10,875 nucleotides of DNA, from positions 1 through 10,875 of the forward strand of contig CAMOFU010000070.1 in assembly GCA_946613705.1 (NCBI GenBank), given 5' to 3'. A model generated the notes under the pieces. That model was given only the letters and a program-made list of their open reading frames with translations, ran no database searches and was not told where the DNA came from. Source of the stretch: an uncultured Clostridia bacterium. Lineage in GTDB: Bacteria; Bacillota; Clostridia; Oscillospirales; Ruminococcaceae. Each line of letters starts with the position of its first letter. Position 1 is the first letter of the stretch. Positions 1 through 10,875 of the stretch are shown here, piece by piece. Made by a program: the position numbers and the translations under genes.

Positions 1-8
1 GTTTTGAT

Positions 9-902
9 CTATATTTTCTGCACCGCGACATTCAGCAGACCGATTATCACACCGATAAGTCCGCCGAGGCTTATGACAGCATTGAGCTCGTGCTTCATTA
101 CCGACATCACAAGCTCCTCCACCTGCTCGACACTCATGGCATTCACCCTGTCCTCAACGATCGACGGGATATCCACCGAAGCGATGATATCGTCCAGCGA
201 ATCCGCAGCAGCCCTGCTGAAAAGCGCTGCTGCCGCCGCCCTGACGCGCTCCTGTGTGATGCCGCTGTTTTCGAGCAGCTCGGCAGGGGAGCGGTGCAGC
301 AGCAGCTCCAGCTCCTCGTTTACCGCCTTTGAAACGGCAGGCTCGGCATTCTCGTCGAGATAACCGTCGATCTTATCAGCAAGCGGTGCGGCAAGCTGGG
401 CTATCAGCTCGTCGTTGACAAACATTGCCAGCATAGAGCCCGCGACCTTTTCCTTGATAGCTGCCGTTCCCTCGCTGATGATGACAGACGAGATATCCGC
501 AGCCTTTATTTTCGCTGTGACTGTCTCGGTTATCCGCCTTGCCGCCAGCTCTTTTGCTGCCTCGGCATTATCTCCGAGCAGGCTGCCGAGCTTGCTTCCG
601 AGCGTGTCGTCCGAGAATATGCTGCGTGTGATATGCTCCGCTGCCGCATTTGCCGTTCTTTCGGAGGACAGCGCCTCCTTGAGATCATTGCCCGTGAGCA
701 GCTGTTCACCTACTGCATTGCCGAGAGCCTTTGCCAGCCGCGGCTTGTTTCGGGGTATCACTCCGGGGGTGAACGGAACTCTTTTTCCGAAGATATGCTT
801 CTCCGTCCTCGGGCGGAAAAGCATCTTCACAGCGATATAATTTGTAAAATAACCGATCAGGCCGCTTATCACAAGCGTCATCACGATCCTGAGTGCTTCC
901 AT
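9..902 (-). CDS. DUF445 family membrane protein
   Basis: This is a 297-residue protein of the DUF445 family (YheB-like), whose biochemical role is not established. The family hallmarks are visible. Residues 14-31 carry GLIGYFTNYIAVKMLFRP inside an N-terminal membrane segment (about 4-26). Residues 43-60 hold the conserved PFTPGVIPRNKPRLAKAL stretch, with its TPG-IP core. A second hydrophobic segment (about 275-293, GGLIGVIIGLLNVAV) lies at the extreme C-terminus. The long middle (about 65-270) is Ala/Glu-rich and probably helical, so the protein looks like two membrane anchors flanking a soluble helical domain. The ATG at 902 lies 13 bases beyond the stop of the HtrA gene. A GAGG motif overlapping that stop suggests translational coupling. 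The stop is TAG at 9-11, so the gene is complete. It is the last visible gene of the leftward operon. Family assignment is firm; function is not. Confidence 0.9.
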   Translation of the reverse strand: MEALRIVMTLVISGLIGYFTNYIAVKMLFRPRTEKHIFGKRVPFTPGVIPRNKPRLAKALGNAVGEQLLTGNDLKEALSSERTANAAAEHITRSIFSDDTLGSKLGSLLGDNAEAAKELAARRITETVTAKIKAADISSVIISEGTAAIKEKVAGSMLAMFVNDELIAQLAAPLADKIDGYLDENAEPAVSKAVNEELELLLHRSPAELLENSGITQERVRAAAAALFSRAAADSLDDIIASVDIPSIVEDRVNAMSVEQVEELVMSVMKHELNAVISLGGLIGVIIGLLNVAVQKI

Positions 903-3900
903 CTGGTCTGTTACCTCACTTGCTTTCTGTTTCGATAAACGAGCTTTGATCCTTTTCGAGCTTGAAGGTTATGTCAAACTCGGTGCCGCCCGTGCCTTCC
1001 TGATCGGGTCTGAAAACGTGAGCGCTTACGGTGTCTCCCACGGCACAGCCGTCGAGCACCTTCTTGACCTGCTCGCTGTCGGAGATCTCCTGTCCGTTGA
1101 TCGAGGTGATGATATCGCCCTGCTTGAGCTCCGTATTCGAGATGTCGCATTTCTGATCTATCTCGGCTATGAGCAGTCCCGCCTTTGCGTTGGCGCTTCT
1201 GGCAGTCTCCTCCGTGATATAGTAATAGGTTATCCCTATCCTCGGCTTCTCCGCCAGATAGCCTACCGAGACAAGCTCCTCGATTATCGGCCTTGCGGCA
1301 TTTATCGAGATCGCAAAGCCTATGCCGTCATACTTGGTCGAGGAAAGCTTTGAGCTTGTTATGCCGATGACCTGTCCCCACATATTCAGCAGAGCACCGC
1401 CCGAGTTCCCGGGGTTTATAGCCGCATCGACCTGTATGCACTTCATCGGGGTAGAGAAGCTTTCGACCTTTATCAGTCTGTCAAGTCCCGAGACTATGCC
1501 TCTTGTCACCGATCCGTAGAAGCCTGCGGGCGAGCCGATGCACACAACGTCCTCTCCGAGGGCGACCTTATCGGAATCGCCGTATTCGGCAGGCTGCAGC
1601 CCTGTCTTGCCGATCTTTATAACAGCTATATCGCTCTGCGCGTCGCTTCCGATGACATCGGCGGCAAATTCCTCCTTGCTGTGCAGCACTGCCTTGATCC
1701 TGGCTGCACCCTCGACAACGTGAGCATTCGTCACGATATACCCGTCGGTAGTCATAATGATACCGCTGCCCTGACTGGTGGGCATCAGCGAGGTCTTTGA
1801 CTCGTAGATCTCCAGCGAGACTACCGAAGGAGATATAGCCTCCGACACACCCTCGACGGTATATCTGCCGTCTGCCTGATATTTGCTGCTGTCCAGCTTG
1901 GGCTTATCAACGGTCGGCAGTGTGAATTCGATGTTCTTTCCGCCGCTTACGAGCCTGACCAGCCAGCCGCGCCCGTTCACCGCAGTTATGAACACACCCG
2001 TCATCACCAGCAGCATCAGCACCGCAAGTATCAGCACTGCTGCCGAGGGCCTTTTGCGCTTCGGCTTTGCGGCGGTCACCTCCTGCCAGAAGCTTTCGCG
2101 GTCGAGCCCGTCCATTGCTCCGAGAACGGGAGGTATATTGAAGAACGGGTCGCTGTAGGCAGTGCCGCGTACAGGCTCCTCGGGCAGCGGAGGGGCGGGC
2201 GGCATATCTCTGCCTATCCGCTTTACGGCCTGCTCGGCTGCCTCGGTCACAGTTTCAATATTATCCTGTCGGGCAGTATCCTGCTGCTCCTGAGAAGAAG
2301 GATCCTGCGGCTGTTCCTGAGAAGAAGTATCCTGCGGTACCTCGTGCAGCTCGTTATCTTCCATCTGCTGCCTCCTTTGCTGTTATTTTTTGTTGTTTGT
2401 TATTTGTTGTTTGTTGTTTGTTATTTGTCTATCTTTCTGTTCGGGACGGTGAACACAAACTCGGTGTATTCGCCCTTTACGCTTCTTACCATGATCTTTC
2501 CGCCGTGCAGACGGATTATCGACTTGACTATATTCAGTCCGAGCCCGACACCCGTAGCGTCCAGACCGCGGGATTTATCGGTCTTGTAGAATCTGTCGAA
2601 CACCAGCGGCAGCTCGTCCTCGCTGAGACCCTCTCCGCTGTTCTTGATCGAGATGACCGTCATGTAACCGACGCTCGAGAATGAGAACTCGATATATCCG
2701 CTGTCATCAACGAACTTGATCGCATTTTCGATAAGGTTATACATCACCTGATGTATAAGGTCGTTATCGGCATAGAGATACATTCTGTCGATATCCAGCC
2801 CTCTGACCTCGATATGCTTCGCCTCGAGCCGCGACTCGAAGGTCACGAGCGTATCAACGATCGGGTCAAGCACCGAGAATCTGGTCATATTGGGCTCCAG
2901 CTCTCCTGCTTCGATCTTGGCAAGGTTGAGCATCGAGCGCACCAGCCTTGTGAGCCTGCTTACCTCGGAGGAGATGATCGTGAGGTAATGGCGGTGCTGA
3001 TCGGGCGGTATCGTCCCGTCGAGCATACCGTCCACGAAGCCGCCGATCGAGGTCATGGGTGTCCTCAGCTCGTGAGAGACATTAGCCACAAAGCTGTTTC
3101 TCATCGTATCGTTGTTTTTCAGCGAAACTGCCATCTCGTTGAAAGCGTTGCTGAGCTCCTGCATCTCAGAGATATTATATTCGGGCAGCTTTACGGAAAA
3201 ATTGCCTCTGCCTAATTCTCTTGACACTGCCGCGATCTCGATGATCGGCGCGGAGAGCCTCTTCGCAACAAAGTATACCGCTATTATCACAGCCACATAA
3301 ACGACCACCATAGATATAAGGAAGACCTTCATGATCTCCCAGACATAGCTGTCCTGATCGGCCTTCGGAGTGAGTGCTATCACATAATACTTCGGTCCGT
3401 TCACCGTGAAGCTCACGCTCGTGATGTGGTACTGCTCGGCAGAGCCCTCAAAGGTGCTCATAATATACTCTGTGCTGTTGTCAAATTTATCCAGCATATC
3501 CCTGTCTATATTCAGATCGGAGATCTCGCTGCTCATATCCGAGGACACTATGATCGTCCCGTCATCATCGCAGAGCAGGAAATCTATACCGCTCCTTGCG
3601 GTGCGCTCTGCCATGCTCTGCTCTATGGTCTTTTTCCACCCGACGGGGGAGCGGCTTATGCACTCGGTAACATCGGCAGCTATCTCTTTTGCGTTTTTGT
3701 CCAGCAGATCCTTTTTCTCCTGCAAAAAGTATCTGGACGAAACAAGCAGTAATACTGCGCCTAAGCATATAAAGCTTATGAGTATTACTGCTGAATAGAT
3801 CACAAAGTATTTAAGGAATATGCTTTTGCGGTCACTCATGTGAGCCTTCGGCGACTTCAAACTTATAGCCTACGCCCCACACGGTCTTGAGTGCCCACTT

Positions 3901-6900
3901 GTCCGAAACGCCCTCAAGCTTTTCGCGCAGTCTCTTTACGTGAACATCTATAGTTCTTGAATCGCCGTAATATTCAAAGCCCCATACTTCATCAAGAAGC
4001 TGGTCGCGGGTATAAACGCGGTTGGGGTTTGAAGCCAGATGGAACAGCAGCTCCAGCTCCTTCGGGGGAGTATCTATTACCTTTCCGTCAACTTTGAGCT
4101 GATACTGGGTCATATTTACGGAAAGCTTGTCATACTTGACCTCCTTGACCTCCTGCTCGCTGCCCGACTGGCCGACACGCCTGTAGACAGCCTTTATCCT
4201 TGCGATGACCTCCTTGGTATCGAAAGGCTTGACGATATAGTCATCGGCACCGAGCTCAAGACCGAGGACCTTATCAAAGGTCTCCTGCTTGGCTGTTACC
4301 ATTATGATCGGTACATTGGATTTCCTTCTGATCTCTCTGCACACCTGCCAGCCGTCTATCCCGGGCAGCATGATATCGAGCAGAATGATATCGGGTTTAA
4401 GAGCATTGAATTTAACGATAGCCTCCTCACCGTCGTGAGCGAGAATAACACCGTAACCGTCCTTTTCGAGATACAGTCTCAGAAGTTCACATATGTTCTT
4501 ATCATCATCTACAACAAGAACTCTTCCCAGTGACATACTGATCCCCTCCTTAAATAGATATTCAATATTCAAAGAATGTTTATAATATATATTTTAATTA
4601 TACCAAATGTTTCTCTTCAATTATTGCATATAAAATTAACGCTTTATGAACGAAATGTAAATTTCATCAATATTTTTCTTAATTTTAACAAAGCAGAAAT
4701 AAACTTATGTAAATATATGTAAAAATCCCTCAAAACAATTATAAATTAGTGATTAATATTGACAATATGCCGAAAAAGATGATATAATAATCAATGAGAT
4801 ATATGATTATGATATGTTATCATTCTGTATATTTTTATCTGTTAATTTTATTATTATTATTATTATTAGATCATATTATCCGATCGAAAAGGGGAGATCA
4901 ATTATGTTAAAGAAGACGATAGCGGCTCTGATAATAGCGGGAGCGGCAGCTGTGAGCTCTGCGGCAGCCTGTGCAGCGGCGGAGACGGAGAGTGTCTCTG
5001 TCCCGACCAAGACTGTTTCTTTGATGCAGGACAGAATGCTCACCAAGGCGAAGATAACTTTGCGTTATGCTTCATATACTTATACGGGCTCGCCGATAAC
5101 TCCCGATAAGCGGAACGGCAATGATGAAGTGACTGTCACTCTCGGCGGCGTAAAGCTGAAAAAGGATACCGACTACAAGGTCTATTACAAGGACAACCGC
5201 AAGGTCGGCACCGCGCAGATCATGGTAGTCGGCTGCGGGAAATACACGGGCATGGCATCGCGGGAGTTCATTATCAAGCCTGCCACGGCAAAGATCACAA
5301 CGCTTGAAACAGGCAAGGGAAATGTGGTTGTGAACTGGGACCCCGTCAGAGATGCCGAGGGCTATCAGATACTCTACAGCACCGACCGCACGTTTGCGAA
5401 CTATCACAGCACAACGGTGTGGGCGAGTGAGGGAAAGAACTATGTGAACCTGAAAAACGTTCCCGAGCCCGGCGAGAAGTATTACATCAAGATGCGTGCC
5501 TTTGTGACAAAGGACGGAAAGCGCTACGGCAATTACAGCTCGCTGAGGTCGAAGACTGTCAAGGGCGGTATCGGGAAGATAACCGTTCCAACGCTGAATT
5601 ATGTGTACCGCGGGAGAGATCTGAAGCCGACCGTCACCGTGCGCGACACCGACGGGAACAAGCTTAAAGAGGGGACCGATTACACCTACACGATAGCAAA
5701 CTGCAAGAATGTCGGCACCGCGACTATCACCGTAAAGGGCAAGGGCAAATACACGGGAACGGGCACGAAGAAGTTCAACGTCGTGCAGGCGGATATCGCA
5801 GATGCCTCCGTTTCGGGGCTCGATCCCTCGTATATGTACACGGGCAGTGCGGTAAAGCCCGTGCCGACGCTGAAATACAAGTCGTATAAGCTTGTGAACG
5901 GCACCGACTTCACGCTGTCCTACAGCAACAACACGTCAAAGGGCACCGCGACCGTGACGGTCAGGGGCAAGGGCAACTTCAAGGGCTCGCTCTCAAAGAC
6001 GTTCAAGATCATCGGCTCGGGAATGGTGACAAAGAACGGCGCGACGTATTTTTACGATGCCAAGGGCGTTATGCAGACGGGCTGGCAGGAGATAGGCGGT
6101 AACTATTACTGCTTTGACCGCATCAGCGGCAAGCTCGTCACGAACACGACGATCAATAAGGTCAAGGTCGATAAGACGGGCAAGGCTGTCTCGCTGACAC
6201 CGTATCTCATCAAGAGGATACAGACGATGATGACCGCGCACCAAAAGGTGCTTGAACTGACAGACCCCTCCGACAGTATGGAGGAGAAGCGGCTCAAGGT
6301 CTTCCGCTGGGAAGTGTTTGAGCACCCGTATTATGTCTGGAGACTGCTCGCCAACTGCTACAAGGTCTCGGACGAGTGGGACGTTGAGTTTGCGAACGAT
6401 ATATTCCAGCGCCACCGCGGCTGCTGTGTTGCGGATTCCTGCGCGTGCGCATTCATGTTCATCGAGATCGGCTACAAGGATATATGGATCGGTCACGACG
6501 GACGGCACGGCTGGTTCTTTGTCGGGAATAAGCTTTATGACCCGCTGTTTGCAGAGAACGTATGGGACGCGAACTATAATTCCGATTATGTTGACTACAG
6601 AAGAGACCCCGTCGGGCTGGTGAGAATGGATTGATCTTAGGGAGGTATGCAAGATGAAGGCTTTTGGAAGGCTTGCAGGAAAAATAACGGCATTTATGAT
6701 CGCGGTGACTGCGGCTGCGGGCACGGCGGCTGCCGTACAGACGGCTGCGGCGGATAAGTTCGAGCTGCCCGTGGTCTCGGCTGCGGCAGGAAATGCTGCA
6801 AAGATATCAGTATCGAATGCGAAGATAACCTTGCGATATGCGTCCTACACATACAAGGGTACCGCCGTTACCCCCGATGACCGCAACGGCGCAGATGAGG

Positions 6901-9900
6901 TCACGGTAAAGGTGAACGGAACAAAGCTGAAAAAGGGCACCGACTATAAGCTTTACTACAAGGACAACCGCAAGGCGGGCATTGCTTCGATAATCGTGGT
7001 CGGCATGGGCAGCTACACGGGAATGGCGACCAGGGAATTTGTCGTGAAGCCATCTACTATCGCTATAACAACGCTTGAAACAGGCAAGGGAAATGTGGTT
7101 GTGAACTGGGACCCCGTCAGAGATGCCGAGGGCTATCAGATACTCTACAGCACCGACCGCACGTTTGCGAACTATCACAGCACAACGGTGTGGGCGAGTG
7201 AGGGAAAGAACTATGTGAACCTGAAAAACGTTCCCGAGCCCGGCGAGAAGTATTACATCAAGATGCGTGCCTTTGTGACAAAGGACGGAAAGCGCTACGG
7301 CAATTACAGCTCGCTGAGGTCGAAGACTGTCAAGGGCGGTATCGGGAAGATAACCGTTCCAACGCTGAATTATGTGTACCGCGGGAGAGATCTGAAGCCG
7401 ACCGTCACCGTGCGCGACACCGACGGGAACAAGCTTAAAGAGGGGACCGATTACACCTACACGATAGCAAACTGCAAGAATGTCGGCACCGCGACTATCA
7501 CCGTAAAGGGCAAGGGCAAATACACGGGAACGGGCACGAAGAAGTTCAACGTCGTGCAGGCGGATATCGCAGATGCCTCCGTTTCGGGGCTCGATCCCTC
7601 GTATATGTACACGGGCAGTGCGGTAAAGCCCGTGCCGACGCTGAAATACAAGTCGTATAAGCTTGTGAACGGCACCGACTTCACGCTGTCCTACAGCAAC
7701 AACACGTCAAAGGGCACCGCGACCGTGACGGTCAGGGGCAAGGGCAACTTCAAGGGCTCGCTCTCAAAGACGTTCAAGATCATCGGCTCGGGAATGGTGA
7801 CAAAGAACGGCGCGACGTATTTTTACGATGCCAAGGGCGTTATGCAGACGGGCTGGCAGGAGATAGGCGGTAACTATTACTGCTTTGACCGCATCAGCGG
7901 CAAGCTCGTCACGAACACGACGATCAATAAGGTCAAGGTCGATAAGACGGGCAAGGCTGTCTCGCTGACACCGTATCTTAAAGACCGCATTGCTACCATG
8001 ATGCGGGCTCATCAGATAATGCTCGATATCACCGAGCCGAGCGATACCATGGAGCAGAAGCGCTACAAGTGCTTTGTCTGGGAGTACAGCAAGCACCCAT
8101 ACTACAGGTGGAGACTGCTTTCCAACATCTATCAGACGACCGATGAATGGGATGCCGACTATGCGAACGATATCTTCGTCAGGAACCGCGGCTGCTGTGT
8201 ATCCGATTCCTGCGCGGCTGCATACCTGTTTATGGAGATCGGCTACACCAACATCTATGTCTGCCACGACACCTCGCACTCCTGGTTCACGGTTGACGGC
8301 AGGCTCTACGACCCGCTGTTTGCCGAGGCGAAAAACTTTGATCTGAACTATAATGCCGATTATACCGATTACAGACGCAATCCTGTGGGCAGGATAAGTA
8401 TAGACAAATAACAGATATGTCATCAATCACAGCGGCGGAGGACCGCATAGAAGGAGAGATCATATGACCGACGAAAGAATACCGAAGAGATCGGAAGTAC
8501 CCGAGGAGTTCAAGTGGAGGCTTGAGGACATCTATCCGACAGATGACGACTGGCGGGCAGACCTTGCCAAATTGCAGGCGCTCCCCGATAAGCTTGCCAA
8601 GTACAAGGGCAGGCTCGGCACGAGTGCGCAGGTGCTGCTTGAGTTCATGCGGCTCTCGGACGAGATATCCGTACTGGCGGACAGTCTCGGGAATTACGCT
8701 CAGCGCCGCTCGGACGAGGATACCGCCAATGCACTGTATCAGGGCATGGTGGGGCAGCTGATGAATGCCTTTGTCAGCATAAACGCGGCAGGCAGCTTTG
8801 AAACGCCCGAGCTTATCGCTATACCCGAGGAGACGCTGGAAGGCTTCTACAGCGAGTGTGAGGAGCTGCGTCTGTACAAGCGTGCGCTCGACCGCATAAG
8901 GCTGAAAAAGGATCATGTTCTTTCCGAGGCCGAGGAGCGGGTGCTGGCGCTGGCGGGCGAGCTGACCCAGACACCCGAAAACATCTTCTCGATGATCTCT
9001 GACGCTGATCTGAGGTTCCCCGATGCTGTCGATAAAGACGGTGCCGCACATCAGGTCACACACGGCTCGTATGTGCCGATGATGCAGAGCAGTGACAGGG
9101 AGCTGAGAAGGTCGGCATTTCAGTCGATGTACAGCACCTACGGCAGCTTCAAAAACACATATGCCGCAGTGCTGAATGCGCAGATCAAGGCGGTACAGTT
9201 CGGCTCACAGGCAAGGCGCTACTCCTCCTCGCTCGAGGCTGCGCTCTCGGCGAACGAGGTGCCTGTTGAGGTGTATCACAATCTGATAAAGGCTGTCCAC
9301 GAGAATATGCATTATATGTACGACTATGTTAAGCTGCGCAAAAAGCTGATGGGTGTTGACGAGCTGCATATGTACGACGTTTATGCGAATATCGTTTCGG
9401 ACGTGGATATGAAGATAACCTTTGACGAGGCGAAGGAAACGGTGCTGAAAGCGCTCGCGCCGATGGGAGAGGATTATCTTGCGCTTATCCGCAAGGGCTT
9501 TGAGGAGCGCTGGATAGATGTTTACGAGAACGAGGGCAAGACCTCGGGGGCGTATTCGGCAGGCGCAAGGGTACACCCGTATGTGCTGCTCAACCACAAG
9601 GATACGCTCAACTGTATGTTCACTCTTGCTCACGAGATGGGTCACGCGATACACTCATATCTCTCGAACAAGGATCAGCCGATCGTTTATTCGGATTACG
9701 TTATATTCGTGGCGGAGGTCGCTTCCACCTGCAACGAGTCGCTGCTGATGCAGTATCTTCTCAACAACACCTCAGATAAGCGCGAAAGGGCGTATCTTAT
9801 CAACTATTTCCTTGAGCAGTTCCGCACGACGCTTTACAGGCAGACGATGTTTGCGGAGTTCGAGCTGAAGATCAACGAGCTGGCGGCGCAGGGCGAGACA

Positions 9901-10875
9901 CTGACCGCCGAGACACTGTGCAGCATCTACCGTGAGCTCAACGAGCTCTACTTCGGCAGCGACATGGTGATCGACGAGGAGATAGCGCTTGAATGGGCGC
10001 GTATCCCGCATTTTTACTATGACTACTATGTTTATCAGTATGCAACGGGCTTTTCCGCGGCTATCGCGCTTTCGCAGCGCATACTGAAAGAGGGCGAGCC
10101 TGCGGTAAAGGATTATCTCGGGTTCCTTTCGGGCGGCTGTTCGGAAGACCCGATATCTCTGCTGCGCGGAGCGGGAGTTGACATGGCGACCGAAAAGCCG
10201 ATCAACGACGCACTTGCGCTGTTCGGCAGTCTGATCGGAGAAATGGACAAGCTGTTCTGAGCGCTTTAGTACCCCTACAGAAAACACAAAGAGCTGAGAC
10301 CCTGAAGCCTCAGCTCTTAATTTTTGGCAGTATTTCGGGTGGCTCATCAGAACGGCAGGCTGCCGTCCTCAAGTGTGATGACAAAGATCTTGCCGTCATC
10401 ATGAGCAAGCACACGCAGGCTCTTTTCGCCGTCCTTGTAGGTCAGGCCGAATTCGTCCTCCTCATCGGGGGTGCCTAAGAATTTCTTTGCCTTTTCAATA
10501 GTATCTCCGAGCTTTACTCCGCCTGCTGTCGAACCGTCGCCGCCCGGGTAGGTGCTCTCGTCAAGCGAGATGTTGATGATCGTGCCCTCGTAATTGACCT
10601 GTACGCTGAGACCCGGATAATAGCAGTTCTCTACCTCCTGAGCATCGGGAACGCAGGGCTTGGACTTCTCGGAGGGTCTGGCTTCGGTGCCGAGCTTGTC
10701 CTTGATATCAGCCATCTTATCGCCTGTTTTGAATACAACACCGTTATACTTGATCGCGGTCTTCTCGGCAAACGGTGCATCGGCGGGGACATCGGGCTCA
10801 CCGAGCTCTTCTGAGGGCGCGGTGCTTTCGTCAGCAGTGCTTTCGGCAGCTGAGCTTTCTGCGGCTGTGCTGTCC

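Overview
The window looks like chromosomal DNA from an anaerobic Firmicute of the Clostridia, most likely Ruminococcus or a near relative in the Oscillospiraceae. This is inferred from strong AGGAGG-type ribosome binding sites, secreted proteins built from bacterial Ig-like, fibronectin-III and cell-wall-binding repeats, an oligoendopeptidase F, and an OmpR-type regulator/kinase/HtrA cluster. Coding DNA is moderately GC-rich. The one long intergenic region (about 4537-4903) is very AT-rich. No rRNA, tRNA, CRISPR array or transposase gene was seen.

Left half, minus strand (4536 down to 9): a tightly packed apparent operon transcribed leftward. The order is response regulator, sensor histidine kinase, membrane-anchored HtrA-type serine protease, DUF445 membrane protein. 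Regulator and kinase overlap by 8 bases. Kinase and protease are separated by a 56-base leader made of a 7-base tandem repeat. Protease and DUF445 gene are 13 bases apart. A two-component system next to HtrA suggests an envelope or secretion-stress circuit (compare CssRS-HtrA, CiaRH-HtrA and walRK...htrC), but the signal is unknown.

Centre: a divergent, AT-rich control region of about 370 bases. It carries a consensus rightward promoter (TTGACA-18-TATAAT), a likely leftward extended -10 promoter, two clusters of TTTACA/TGTAAA direct repeats resembling PhoP/WalR-type binding sites, and a (TTA)7 microsatellite in the rightward leader.

Right half, plus strand: two tandem paralogous secreted proteins (4904-6634 and 6654-8411). 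Each has a signal peptide, an Ig-like repeat, an FN3 domain, two more Ig-like repeats, a cell-wall-binding repeat and a C-terminal transglutaminase-like Cys-His-Asp domain. The middle 911 bp is identical base for base in both genes (5297-6207 = 7068-7978), while both ends are clearly diverged, including at silent sites. This is the most striking feature and points to recent gene conversion or module exchange. They are followed by pepF (8464-10260), which has no terminator before it and may be co-transcribed. A hairpin terminator (10289-10325) separates pepF from a convergent, partial gene for a probable exported protein that runs off the right edge.

A working model (inference): the two-component system senses the envelope state. 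It could control its own operon (HtrA quality control) and possibly the divergent pair of secreted, wall-attached transglutaminase-like proteins through the shared control region.
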